Of a DNA stretch of 64,000 nucleotides, positions 1 through 12,238 are shown in pieces. Position 1 is the stretch's first letter. Each line of letters starts with the position of its first letter. Under the pieces are notes generated by a model that saw nothing but the letters and a program-made list of their open reading frames with translations, was not told the DNA's origin and did not search any database. Where the stretch lies: the NCBI GenBank assembly GCA_947044365.1, contig OX345646.1, positions 1,538,001-1,602,000 on the forward strand, in the 5' to 3' direction. A program made the position numbers and the translations under genes. The stretch comes from Petrosia ficiformis. Lineage: Eukaryota; Porifera; Demospongiae; Haplosclerida; Petrosiidae.

Positions 1-957
1 GAGGAATAAATTGGCAGCAATCAGGCAACAGTATGGAGGTAATATTAATGAATGTCGGAGAGAAATGTTCACAGTTTGGTTAGAAACCACCCTTCAAGCG
101 AGCAGGCAACAGCTTATAAACTCTCTCAGAACAAGAGCTGTAGCTGAGATTCATATGGCTGAACAATACAAGACATACATACGTGATACATATGGAGCTC
201 CAGGTTAGATTATTATAGTTTTATAATTACAATACATAGGCATAGGAATCAGGGGTCACAGATCCCCCAAATATAGCCAATTGACTATATAGATATTAAC
301 TTGGCCTGTCATTTTTCCTAAACCAATACCAATAACGTAGCATCAGCACCTTTCATCCACACACTCATCTGACATATATACAAAATGTGTACAGATATTG
401 CTTTTATAGTCACCTACTTGCAATCACACTTCTAATGAATAATTAATTAGGTAATATTAGCTCCATCGATAATACATACTACATAACTGGTTACGTAGCA
501 TGTATTATCTGTGATCTCATGTACTATAGTGTACCAATGGTGTAGGAATAAATATTGTTGTGATCAAAGTTATGGACATTTTTTTGATGAAGATGAACAT
601 GAATGCCTTTTGCTGGGTAGTATATAAATTACAGTATAATCTCAAACTATATAATTATACACTATAGTACATAATTGATTGAGGTCATCTTATTATGTGC
701 TAGACTTTGTAATGTACATGTATAATTAATCATACTTGTAACTGTTTTTATTTTCATATTTGACAGTAGTGAGAATCCAATATTTAATGGAAGATGCTAT
801 TGAAAGTAAGTCATATATTTATGACCAGGTAAACACTGCATATCCACAAGCAACAAGCAGTAAAGCATCTGTTCGAATTAAAGATCACTCATGGCTAATT
901 ATTATTTCATTTCTTACGATTATAATTGCCATTATTGTGTATAACATATTTTCATAA
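1..957 (+). CDS. 3' end of a death-domain protein with C-terminal membrane anchor (partial)
   Basis: Two exons are visible, about 2-203 and 767-957. The first is open to the window edge and ends at CCAG|GTTAG. The second follows TTGACAG and ends at TAA 955-957. They join in phase 1 (split codon g|ta). Exon 1 encodes an amphipathic helical stretch with RQQYGG, CRREMF and MAEQYKTYI, which resembles the C-terminal helices of sponge death domains. Exon 2 encodes about 40 polar residues and then a hydrophobic run of some 20 residues (SWLIIISFL..IIAIIVYNIF) ending at the stop, so the protein looks C-terminally membrane-anchored. Anchoring is inferred from hydrophobicity. The N-terminal part and any other domains lie outside the window. 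The death-domain call is moderately sure, because only the last helices are seen. Confidence 0.7.
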
Positions 958-1302
958 AACATAGTCAATCACAATTCACAATAGGTGTATTTTCTGAATT
1001 TACAATTTTTTTTGTAATTGCATAAAAATGTAAAATGTTTGTTAATGTATCCTTTATTGAGTCTTATGAAGAGTCACTACATGTATTAATACTTGAAAAT
1101 GGACTATAAAACACAGATGAGCCTCCATTAAGGAATCAGCTGATATCTAACTCTTTCAATTTCTTTGTGGTTCAGTGACACTGGTTTCTCCAAATGAAGG
1201 TGCCAGTTAAATCTCCAGTTTGTCTCCTAAAGGAGATGGTATGTATTTAGGTGATCACTGCCATTTTTTGTTTCTTTTTCGATATTATACTTGATCCTAA
1301 AT

Positions 1303-1347
<45 letters not shown>

Positions 1348-1640
1348 CTCGCCTAGTTAACACATTGTCACATAGAACATTGGAGACCTTGTTGGGATTG
1401 TCACATGAATTTTAGAGACCTTCGCATAGAATGTTGGGATTGTCACGTAGAACGTTAGATACCTTCGCATAGAACGTTGGGACTGTCGCGACTTTCAGGG
1501 CCACCGCATAGACTCTACTAATATGATGTATGTAATAATGACAGGACTAATTATGACACAGTATGGTAAATGTATTATGTAATAACAGGAGCACATAAGT
1601 ATATAACAAAATAATTGTATTATCATAATCAGTTAGTTAT
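958..1640. other. intergenic, microsatellite and short imperfect repeats
   Basis: No gene is seen here. A (TA)n run lies at about 1306-1344. At about 1370-1495 a short unit built around 'ttcgcatagaacgttggga' and 'gtcacgtagaacgtta' recurs two to three times in imperfect tandem. The function of these repeats is unknown. Confidence 0.6.
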
Positions 1641-3532
1641 GAGGACTTAAAGTGTTATTAATAGTACAATTGGACAATGATCACTTCCATAAACTTGTGA
1701 ACGTATCACATGATCACAAACATGTTCCATTAAACCATGAGAGATAACAAAATAGTCTAATCTCCTGTAGAATAGAATATAGAGATGAGAAAATGGTCTA
1801 AAAAGCATCATTTGACACAAGAGGTGTGGTCACAAGTGAAGGCTTGACCACACTTTTCATGACTAAATTTAAATGGCCGACAGTAATGACTATATATACA
1901 AGAGTAAATTTAAATGGCTGATTTATTTTATGATGTGTTAGAAAAAATACTGTTCTAAACAAAAATATAATTACATTTTCAAATTTGCTTGAAATTAATA
2001 CACTGATTAGAAATTCCTGACAAGTGACTTCACTTGAATATGAACTGCTATACATCTAATACAGTACACTTGTCTACTTATCGATCTGTCCATGTACAAT
2101 GAGTATCTTCGTTTACAAATTATATTACTAGATAAAATACTAGGTTTAGACTACTGACTCAACTTACCATCCTTTGTTTTTAGCTCGGGCATTGAAACGA
2201 TAAGACCAGTAAGAGTAAGCATCTTTCATTCCAGGGTATAGCTCACGAAACGAGTCTACAAACTTGTTTTCTTCTAGTAATGTAGTAAAACTATCTCTTT
2301 CTTCTTTTGTAAATCCAGCTGTCTTTAAATTACCCTTGGGATTAGCTAGATCTAAAAAGTGGAATAAAATCAATGATTATTGTCCATGGACTACTGTCTA
2401 CCAATCAGCTTTCACCTGTCACCATACACTACTGGAGTTATTAGTGCAGTATATCCGTCCAGCTGTACATATAATTATGTATGTGTGTTATACTGTATTG
2501 TGAGAGTACTACAACAGTATACCTACCAACAGTAGTATTTTATGTGTAAATTAACAGTATGATACTATTACTGTAATCATAATACATGTATATTCCCTAC
2601 CTATTTCATGATGTGCTACATTTAAATCACCACACAAAACAACAGGTTTCTTCTCATCTAGTGTCTTAAGATATTTCCTAAAGTCAGGATCCCATTCACC
2701 AACTCTATAATCTAACCTAAAATTATAATACACAGTACATGTATGTACATGTAATTACATGTACGCAATCGCAATCATGTTTTGAGGTTTTTCGTAAATA
2801 TTTGTAATTTGGTGATTGTATAGAAAGCTAACTAAATTAATTGTAATGATGAATATTTGGAGGTTAATAAGTTTGGCTGTTAGTAAAGGAAGGTAATGAA
2901 ATCTGGATACTTAGTCATTGAAATAGTTAGATACACACACATGTAGTGATGATAATCTGATCAGTAACTGGTATCAGTTATTATTGGCCATTATTTCTAG
3001 TAATGGTTTAGTTCTGAAAGATGTAACCACTATTATAATAAGTGTACTAATAATGTCATTTCTTGTGATTATAGCATCACTAAGCACTTTTACGGTACTC
3101 ATAATTATGCTCATTTTCGTATCAGAAACCAGAAGGTACATTGCATATGTAGATGTAACATTGGATCAGTATCATGTACATGAGGCAACTCTCATTTTTC
3201 CATTGTCTCAGGTGTCTGTCTTTCTTTCCGATAACATATGTATATTAACAGTCAAATGACGAGTGTTTCAAATTTACCACATTGTCCCTAGTTATCCCTC
3301 ACTAGATTGATGGTGGGGTACGATATTAAATTATCAATCAATGTTTGGATGATAATTTCTTGATGGAGTTTACACCTAGACTCAATGTTTTACTATTCTG
3401 ATTCCTGTCATACTATTAAATACATTATAATATAATCTCAAACAACACACAGATTGAAACTCGACAGACCTCTTGAGTATTCCTGATAATCAGTTTCAGA
3501 GAATATTGCACTACAAAAAAGAAAATGATTTA
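1554..3532. repeat. segmental duplication, copy 1 (partner at 12.58-14.81 kb)
   Basis: This block is nearly collinear with 12,580-14,812. It shares the APEX1-like exons, the flanking introns and the upstream AT-rich DNA (for example 'gtttagttctgaaagatgta' at 3007 and 14339). The similarity stops abruptly near 3532/14812, just after 'aaaaaagaaaatgat'. Copy 2 carries an expanded microsatellite where copy 1 has the last APEX1 exon. Confidence 0.8.
1647..2716 (-). CDS. AP endonuclease (APEX1/ExoIII family), 3' half of gene
   Basis: Three minus-strand exons read in frame: 2716-2601, 2351-2168 and 1764-1647, with GT..AG junctions (donors GTAGGG and GTAAGT; acceptors TTTTAG, TTTTTAG and CTACAG). 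They encode the C-terminal half of an exonuclease III-type AP endonuclease, which cuts DNA 5' of abasic sites in base-excision repair. Visible motifs are [21 protein letters not shown] (metal and catalytic Asp/Asn), [33 protein letters not shown], and GSDHCP with the catalytic Asp-His just before the TAA at 1647. The order and spacing match APEX1. I could not find the N-terminal half (with its catalytic Glu and Tyr) upstream on the minus strand. Either it lies beyond a long intron or this is a 5'-truncated duplicate. All visible exons are intact. Confidence 0.85.
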
Positions 3533-4138
3533 TCCACAGTCAGACTGGCCACATGCATCAGTGGGTGTGGCTATGGGAGGGCAATTCTCAGGGTTTTGAA
3601 AGGTGGTCATACCAGACTATTTGAAAGTTCTATTTATAACAGTAGATCTATGCCTGTGTAGACTTCATTACTATTAAAGATTCTGAGTTGTTCAGTAAGT
3701 AGAGGGATGGAAGAATAGACAGACTGATGATGCCCCCATTCTCCTCTACGTCAGTGGGAGAGGCAGGCTACTATGTACTTCTTACCTGTATGATACTAGC
3801 AGGTAGCTCTATACTTGTCATATATGATGTGAAGAACATTTTATAGTAATCTGTGTAATAGGTATGCACCAATACGGGATTTTACTAATATTCCTATACC
3901 CTGATGTCAATATTAGATGTCTACCGATGATTTCATTCTGTTATGAATTATTTATGAATTGTTCAAATTAGGCCTGATAATAAAACAAGAATTTTCTCAA
4001 TAATATATAGTATTCCCATTTTATATAACAAGCATATTGAATTGATTCACTGTCGATCCTATATCTGTTAGGAGGAGAAACAGTACCAATAAAGTTTATA
4101 ATTTTCAATTTGTGTATTTATTTTAAGCTACTACTTAC

Positions 4139-4614
4139 TACCTCACATTAAGGATGTGCAGTAATCATGATAATCACTAAAACTACAATATAGTGGGAAT
4201 TATTATTGGTGAGGGAAGAAATTGGCAAAAATGCACAAATCAACATGTTGGTGAATTAATTTTGGTATCCTATCACTGATCACATGACATCATTTATGAT
4301 ACAATATGTACATTATACATGTGTTAAATATACATGTAGTGTAGATATTTAGCTTAGACTATTACTATTACATTAAGTACTTCAGTGTTTCCCCCAGGAA
4401 AAATATTAAGGGTGGGTGAGTGCATCCATGGTACATGATGTCTGGTTAACAATGTTTAATCAGTATTGTTTTTTAAAATTAAAGGGTGGGGGAGCAAGAC
4501 TTAAGGGTGGAGGAGCGCCATGTTACCACACTTTGGGGGAAACACTGATTAAGTATTTCATGTAATTATTATTATGATTATTGCATAATGATTATGTATC
4601 CTTAATGTGAAGTA
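4139..4614. mobile_element. MITE-like element with TACCTCACATTAAGGAT terminal inverted repeats, carrying a nested element
   Basis: The left end TACCTCACATTAAGGAT (4139) is matched by the inverted right end ATCCTTAATGTGAAGTA (4598-4614), with one mismatch. A shorter copy with the same ends lies at 38,767-38,980. The extra length here is mainly an inserted second element at 4383-4547. No transposase is encoded, and the superfamily is not assigned. Confidence 0.65.
4383..4547. mobile_element. nested hAT-like MITE (CAGTGTTTCCCCC ends)
   Basis: The ends CAGTGTTTCCCCC and GGGGGAAACACTG are perfect inverted repeats 165 bp apart. The flanks are near-identical direct repeats, 'attaagtactt' (4372-4382) and 'attaagtattt' (4548-4558). 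The paralogous site near 38,920 ('cattaggtatttcatg') lacks the insert. CAGTG/CACTG ends suggest hAT, although the flanking repeat is longer than the usual 8 bp. Confidence 0.65.
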
Positions 4615-4959
4615 GTTAGTGTTCTCATCAGGATTTTAGCAATTAGTGGTGCAATTTTGACAAAAATTAAGTGGGTGTGACTAATTTACTTGAAGTGAGT
4701 TCAAATGTCCAATTAAACCTATTTGGTGAGCTTGTATTTAATAGGTATGTGTTGATCCATAAAAAGATGGTGGTGCAGGTTGAATTCCAGAGCTTAATTG
4801 ATGATGCAAACTGTGTAAATAGAGGTGTACCACCACCAAAATGCCTAGTGAGATCCCTGGAAGTAGTACACTCTAAAAGAACAAAATTGTTAAAATTACT
4901 GATTTATTGGTCAGTACAGTTGCAAGGAAGTTGCATATTATACAGGTTGTTTAAAGATG

Positions 4960-5250
4960 GGTAATCATCCACCTTTTCACTTGCCCAGTACAATCCAAAA
5001 TGAACACAATCTCCCACCTCTCATCAGATAGTGGCTTGTTGGCCTCATTTCCAGTACAATCCAATCCAATCCAAAATGAAAACCCACCTCCCCTCAGATA
5101 GTCCCCACCATGTTTATAGCTGCAAGATATTTCAATAATTGACAATTCAGTGGTAGTTTTGGCATTCCCATGTATCCTACAGGAACAACTAACTAAATTT
5201 ACAATATTTCTTGCAACTGGTACTAATCAAATTAGTTACTTTAACAATTT
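4960..5250 (-). repeat. dispersed repeat related to the 21.4-kb minisatellite
   Basis: Read on the minus strand, this contains the words of the 66-bp unit at 21,416-21,750 (cacctcccctcagatagt, caatccaaaatgaa) and the flanking block 'catgtatcctacaggaacaa' and 'cttgcaactggtactaatc'. A related flanking block lies at 18,940-19,090 (+). Confidence 0.55.
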
Positions 5251-6329
5251 TGTTTATACAGTGTAGTAATTTCAAATAAGTACAAACAAAACAAAAACTG
5301 AAATTAAAATTTGTTAGTATTGTTTCTCCTTCCGAAAGGCATTGTCTTGATGTGATGATAAGAAAATGCCAATACTACTGATATTCTAAATAAGAGTGAG
5401 GTACAGCAACACAATTAATTGTGACCTGGTTTCACTGGTGATATCATTGCTCAACCATAGTTAACTCTATTGTATATAATTATTAAGTTAAAGTGTTGTT
5501 GACAGTGTTGTAGCTCTGAAGGGGTGGAATATTGGATATGGTACTGTGATGTGATATGATATGTTTTTGTACAGAGTAGAACAATATTCACAAGTTATAT
5601 AATACTACTACAAAGTTATAGAAGCTAGAGAAAGGGGTGGAATTTAAGAGATAGTAATAATAATAAAACTTTTGAGCTGATAAAGAAAACACTATTAATC
5701 TTCTGATATTACATGTAGCTTGGGAAACTGTAACATGACCAAGCAGGGCAACCCAATATTCAATATTTTTATGGGAAGTCTAATAGACATTAAAGCAATG
5801 TCCATACATTAACTAATCCAACACTGTTAATATGTACCAAAGTTTTTGATACGCTTTTAAGCATGGGCCAAATTGGCTCAACAATGGTTAGTGTGTGCGC
5901 CATTGGGGATACATCTTGAGTCAATTAACAAAGAGTTAATACTGTTAGTGACAATAATCATAATTAACTGTGCCATCTGGAGACCAAATAAGAATGGTGC
6001 GTCATATGAGCTTATCAAAAACTATGATATGTACATATATTTTTGTATTGTGTTTAGTATGTCAATATTTAATTGCAAAATACACTACTTTTAGTTATAG
6101 CATGCAAAAATAATTGTAGTTAATTATGTTTGAATTGACCAATCAGATTGCTTTATATTAGTTATGCACCTCTCCAGGAGTTAAGTACATGTACATAAAC
6201 TACATATTTATTGTTTTACATTTTGACCAATCAGATTTAAGTATGTTGCACATAAAATTGCACAACTATTGCAGCAAATGAAATAAAGTAATCTGATTGG
6301 TCAGAGCTCTATTCTCTAAACTTATATTC

Positions 6330-6486
6330 TTAACCCATTCACTACCATAACCTCCATATGTAGGTTTGGCTTCATTTTTGACTGATATTTGGTTGCTAAA
6401 GAATTTTTCTGTCACTTTATTAACAGTGACAGTAAATGTATACATGGTGGATTACACTGTTGAGAATGTGGCAGTGAAGGGGTTAA
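6330..6486. mobile_element. piggyBac-like MITE with TTAA target duplication
   Basis: TTAA at 6330-6333 and 6483-6486 flank an element whose ends are inverted: CCCATTCACTACCATA on the left, and TGTGGCAGTGAAGGGG on the right. TTAA duplication with a CCC..GGG terminus is typical of piggyBac-type non-autonomous elements. There is no coding capacity. Confidence 0.6.
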
Positions 6487-6910
6487 GAGACACATGACAT
6501 TTTTATCCATATTAACACGTAATGAACTATAATTGCACGTGTTAAACCAAATATAATTAATTCATTATTATAAAAACCAAGGTTTAGTTTTAGACAAGGG
6601 GCGGAATAAAAGATCAAGCTCTTGAGCACATAAGGAGAGCAATTATATTCGATTCAATATTCATAACTTATGTCAGTGATAATTATTAATACTCTCATAT
6701 TACAAGCAGTAGAATGTCCAATTCACAATCTTCATTAGTAGATTAATCAATAATCTGCCATGTTATAATAAATCATAAAGGTTGGTATTACATGTGTGTC
6801 TACACACAACACAACATTATGGTCTTCATAAATATGCTGTAATAAGTATGTATAATTCATTATATCATTTTAATATTTGCTTTTGATTACAGAAAGAAAG
6901 AAGAAGCTCC

Positions 6911-9900
6911 ATGAATTTTGTTTTGTATCATGGACCAAGTTGTACTGGTAAGTGTGGTTTATGATTTCTTCATTTTTTGTAAAGGATGTTTTAAATATTT
7001 ACTCATTATCAATAGGACAGGAAGTAATATTTGGGCAACAGTTCACCATTTTGTTGTAGCTTTGTGTCTCCAAGGAGAGAGCTTTCATCCCATTTGCTAT
7101 TATTCACATTATAATCTTTGCCCAATTGTACTGGGATTTAGACTACTGATGTAAATTGTAAGAAATTGTATTTATAAATTAGTATTTTTTAAAGAAAAAG
7201 CCTATCTTTTATTTTCATATCTGTATAATTTGAAGTCCAGTAGTAGCTCGTTCAAAGTGCCAATGTTCATAGTTTCGCAGGAAATTGGTAATAGACAGAC
7301 CAACAGATGATATTTTAAACTGTTATAACTTTAGAACTGAAAGTAATTGCAAATTCCTAACATGCAAGATTTCGTATAATGATACCTTCTTCTCTTCACA
7401 CACACCCACACAACTTGATTACCGTAACCCTCTACCTGGAAACAGACACACAAATGATTACTGTACCATTCTGCCTATAGGGTAATAATGTAGATACATA
7501 CTTTTAGTAATAATCAATTAAGTTTGTATTAAAATTTATTAATTATAACTATTGGAATTGTATAGTTGTAATGTGTTGCATTGTTACACAGATTATCTTG
7601 ATGATGTGCATGTGGCAGGGGAGAGACACTTCCATATCAAGGGGGACGAAACTCATTCATTCTACTGGGAGGAGTGTGGTTTAAGGATACATGTTGAACA
7701 AGGAACCATCCCATCTTCCTCTACTTGTCAAGTGGCCATCAAAGCACTTGTTGGTGGTGAATTTCTCTTTCCATCAAACACAGAGCTTGTCAGTGCTGTC
7801 TATGCTATATCAGTTTCTGAAACACTTTTAAAACCAATTAAATTAAGTGTTCAACATTGTGTTGTATTGAAACACAATCAACAGGCTGAGTATCTGAGCT
7901 TTGCTAAATCACCTCTCACACCACCGCATAAGTTTGAGATGATTGAAGGAGGCCAATTTCCTACAAATGATCGATATGGATTCATTATGAGTGATAGTTT
8001 CAGCTTACTAGCTATTCTGAAAAGAATAAAAAGATGGATTCTTCGTCAAGAATCTCCATCTATGAATGAGGAAAGTACAGAACATGTAGCATCACAAGAT
8101 AGTAGAGAAGGTAGTGATATTACAGGAATGCAAGCTACAATAACTATTGATCAATCTACAACATCTACTACGACATTTGAAGAGTGTTCACTGCATGTTG
8201 ATCATGTGTCAAATACAGAGTCACTAGTACAGCAGCAGACCCAAACTGGCAAGTTCTATGAGTATGTATATGTACATAGATTCATATTATGTATATTCTA
8301 GATCCTCCTGATACTAGTCCTACTAGTACTGTCTCACTGTCACATGATGTGAATGAAAGTACTTCAACTCCTCAGTATAGTGAATCTTCTCACCTGACCC
8401 AAGAAATGAAGGATAATCCAGGTAATAAGCTTCTTTGTCTACTTTGTGTAAATTTATTGATATTCTGAAACTTTTTAGACCATGTTCCTGATAATCAATA
8501 TTATGGACAGGTATATTATGTGCCGAAAATACCTAACTCCTGGTTGATGAAATTTTTAGTTGGTAAAGACCTGGAAACTTTAAAGACGGTAAAGTGCCTG
8601 TTTACATAACAAAATTATTAACATATTCATTCATTACTCAACCATTTGATTACTACATGTATAAGTTTGTTTTACTGTATTAATTAGTACATGTAATATA
8701 TATATATATATATAATTTATTTAGTACATGACAAATGAACATTCTCATGCTGAAGAGGATATATTCTTTCTATTTTGTTTTCATTCTGATGACTACATTG
8801 AGCTTAACTTAAGCAAAGAGCAGGAAAGACCCAATAAAGGATGGGAAGTTTTTCCTCTCCAAAAACCATGCAAGGTATGTTTGTTGGAATTCTATAAGAA
8901 CTGTAAAAAATGGATTTTGAAATCTTTCTATTCATTGTATCAGAAGCATATGAGCAGTGAAGCAGGCAGCGAAGGAGCATTCAAGTACAATACTTCCTGA
9001 AAGCTCGGTTGTTTCTTGATGTAACCGCCAGAGGGAATACATCATCAGGATTATATGAAATTATTGTAGGGTTTATCATTAATAGGGTTGGGTGTGGTTT
9101 TTTATTTATAGAGCGATTTTTTCTATTTATAGTAGCAATGGTTACATCAAGAAATTGCTGAAAACTCAGTCTATAGAATTGTTTGTTTGCACAGTTTAAG
9201 TACTTGTGATAATATTATTGTATAGGTGTATATGTAGGAAGAATGTTTTACCTGTTCATCAGGTACTTGAGTGACCTACCTGTTAGTATAGCACTACCCA
9301 CATAAAATTTCTTATACAGTAGCCCTCAAAAAAAAGTTCCCGTACCGTAGATGTAGTACGTACGTGCTACGTTACTTACCGTATTACGCTATTACTACTT
9401 ACGTGTAGATGGCTACGCACTTATTGCGCAGTGTAACGTACATAATTATGTAAAATTATAATTGCCACACCTTAGTGACACGTGCCTAGGCCTAACGTCT
9501 GCGGTTTATTTCGTTTCTTTAGCGTTTCTGTTAGGTCTGTCTTCTTCGTTTATTTCTCTTTCTGCATCTACTTTCTATCTTCGTTCTTAAGTTCTTTTCA
9601 GAACTACTCAATGTGTTACGATCGTTTATGTCAAGCAGCAGATTCTCTTCTACCACAGTAAAGGTTTTAGAGTGCCTACTATTGCCAAGAAACTTCAAGA
9701 AGAAGGCTAGCAGACGAGGAATACACAAATTTATAACTCTACAGTTCATCTGGAAGGATTTGTAGACGACATGGCTCTGGATGGCCGTCAAAAATAACGG
9801 CAGAAATCAGAAGTATAGTTGACTTACAGATGACTACTACAGTTTCAAACACTCGTCTTGCTGCTTTCCTGCAGCTAACGAAGCATGTTTCTGGTATCAA

Positions 9901-11891
9901 TGGCTTTCTTAGAAGGTCGTCTGTATGACTAAGTGAGTTAAAAGTCATGGTTGCTCAAAATTCAGAAGTTATACAGACTAGACAAAAAGTGGGCGTTGCC
10001 CGTCGACTACTATACTTACAAACGTTCGCCTTTCTCTCTTTCTGCTGATAGAAAAGTATAAATTTTACATAAATGGTTTTTTTTTTAAAGACTCTTCTTT
10101 CCACAAAGCAAGTTAGAATGTTGAGTCTTATACATGTAAAATATGAGAGTTATAGTGTTGAAAATTTATATAGACGAAAACTCAATTATAGTCGGTAAAG
10201 GGTTAATTAATCACTCTTTAATTATTATTTGTAATGTGGGCGTATACGTACCGTAACGTATACAAACTACGTACGTATCGTAGCGTACTCACAGCGTAAT
10301 ACGCAAGTTGTACGTGCGTAGTACGTTTACGGTACGGGAACTTTTTATTGAGGGCTACTGTATGGATGTTTTTGTGAATTAAATTACAAGTCTGTGATTT
10401 AGGCTTGGACGCTTATTCACAGCTTCACCACTCATAAGCGTGCATGGAAAAAATCTTTATGATTGTTTTGTGATGACCATTATTCAGTTACTGATACTAT
10501 TACAGTTATTGTTTTCTCCTTCTTCTTGCTTTGTAAATGTTCCTGCAAGGCTGTAGCTTGCTTCAGTGTTTTTTTTATGTGACACACCCATTAATTGACC
10601 CAGCCCTCCTGGAGTGATGCAACTTCCTTAAGTACGTATATTAGTGATGGGCAATAAGAGTAAAGTTGAAAAGATATGATATCAATATTTTTTTATATCT
10701 ATATGATAACCACACCCACTGTAATTAAAAGATACTAGTATGGTTGGCAGTTCAAAATTGTGTGATTAAATTGTAATATTTATGAAAAGACCATGTTAAT
10801 ATGTTCCGATTTAAGTCTATTTTGATACTATTTCTCCTGCTTTACTAACACACCCTACCAAAAATACAAATGTACTTACATGTATATACATTGTATGTAT
10901 GTTTGTACATAATATGTTGTTTGTTTGTCTTATATATAGTTGTCTAAGAAAGAAGCAGATAAATTTGGTTCAAAAAGGAATCCATTTCCTCCTCAATGTT
11001 TAGTGAAAGTGTGTGGAGAAAACGAACCTGATACTGCAAAATTCCTTCGCTATTATGTCCCATTAATTGGAGTAAAATGCCAATATGAGGAAATATGTAT
11101 TAGTCGGGATCTAGATACAAGAGAATTCAATACAAGTACGTATGTATATCTTTTAATAGAGATAATTTCAATTTTATAATTATAGCAACTGCAGATCCTC
11201 GGAATATACAAGAGAGTGTTGCTGCACCTCCTAGAAGTATGTAGTATGTAAAATATAATAATAATAGACTGATTCTTCTCATGTATACTGAGTCAGACTC
11301 TATATACTTACCAGATACACACTATTACTTAACCGTACATAGATATAACTACTGAATTATTATTATAGTCATGTATTGTCTGCAATTATTTTCTAGTCAA
11401 TCAAACCTGTAGGAGGGTTATGCACTGTGAGTGCATTCATCATGTTATATACTTCACAATTGCTTTCTTATGAAAATAATGTTAAGTTGATCTGAAGTCT
11501 TGCACGAATATACATAATGTAGTCAGTCTTGTTAAAAATATCATACCTTATTATTTTAGGTGAAATGAATATTGATGGTTTGAGACGAAGTATCAATTCA
11601 GTATTTGATCACCATACTGCTGATTTACATCAGCTGTTTCAAAATTCTCTGACGGCCATTGCAAATCAAATGTTACAAGTTGATTTAATTTCTCAAGATG
11701 TTCACAATGAACCAACTGTAGACAACATCATTAAAGAATTTAAAGCAGGAATGCTTTTTATATCTGAGAAGGAGAAGATTGAAGAACACTGTATTAAGTT
11801 TCTATCAGTTCTTTATAAAATGCAAGGTCCCTTTGTTCTTGCTGCAGATAAGATAAAGGATGATTTAATAAAAGAAGTTAACAAGAAATGA
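6911..11891 (+). CDS. gene B: ZU5-UPA protein with C-terminal death-fold-like domain, 8 exons, 550 aa
   Basis: Exons: 6911-6947 (ATG, MNFVLYHGPSCT), 7592-8248, 8302-8421, 8479-8588, 8725-8874, 10940-11135, 11186-11236 and 11560-11891 (TGA). Together they make 1,653 nt in one frame with consistent phases. Exon 2 encodes a ZU5 domain (DDVHVAGERHF, the YWEECGLRIHVEQGTI core, VSAVYAISVSE), then an S/T-rich tail; exon 3 continues that linker. Exons 4-6 form a beta-rich UPA-like unit (YYGQVYYVP, GWEVFPLQKPCK, CLVKVCG). The last exon encodes about 110 mostly helical residues resembling a CARD or other death fold. ZU5-UPA units with death folds occur in UNC5, PIDD and ankyrin; here there is no signal peptide or membrane segment, so a cytosolic adaptor is likely (inference). 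The exon 2 donor is GC (CTG|GCAAGT) or, alternatively, GT at 8111; both are phase 1. The upstream region and exon 1 are duplicated at 39-40 kb. Confidence 0.8.
9315..10362 (+). mobile_element. degenerate Tc1/mariner-like transposon in intron 5 of gene B
   Basis: Ends at 9317 (CAGTAGCCCTCAA) and 10360 (TTGAGGGCTACTG) are inverted, with AAGTTCCCGTACCGTA matching further in, and TA dinucleotides flank both sides (9315-9316, 10361-10362). Inside, plus-strand fragments read like a Tc1 DNA-binding region: HSKGFRVPTIAKKLQEEG at about 9650, RGIHKFI near 9715 and SKITAEIRSIVD near 9790, in different frames with stops between. No DDE catalytic part is seen, so it cannot move itself. The paralogous intron at 49,313-49,805 lacks it. 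Confidence 0.75.
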
Positions 11892-12238
11892 CCTGCTGTT
11901 CAATTTAATCTTGACAAATAATGATGTATGGTACATGTATGTATGTTTCAATATTATCAATATTTTTATTAAAAAAATGTTTATCATTAATGGTTCAAGG
12001 GTGGATGAATTGGGTACAAGACTAAATTATATATGGCATTATATGCTACTGTTGAGTTTACATTGAATTATTCATCATAATTATCATGTAAGTGTGGGAT
12101 GGGCTGGCTACGCAAGACTAAGAGAGTACCAGATCTACCAAACTCGCTGATTAATTTGTAAAGTAAAATTATACATTACTGGGGTACTCATTCTAGCTTG
12201 TTAACAGTCAAATGAAAGACAGCCAACTGCAAATTAGA

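Larger units (their letters stand above)
3540..6892. other. upstream region of gene B, repeat-rich, no coding exon recognised
   Basis: No supported coding exon is seen. Large parts (about 5200-6080 and 6593-6892) reappear at 38.99-40.01 kb in the same order and orientation, so the upstream region of gene B, possibly with its promoter, is duplicated there. The remainder is made of MITE-like elements listed separately. At 6140-6300 the motif TGACCAATCAGAT occurs twice directly and once inverted. Open frames in this stretch look like chance. Confidence 0.5.

Noticed and set aside
3473..3661. 62-residue open frame after the APEX1-like duplication
   Set aside because: No ATG (starts TTG), no family resemblance, and the duplicated copy at 14.75 kb breaks off inside it.
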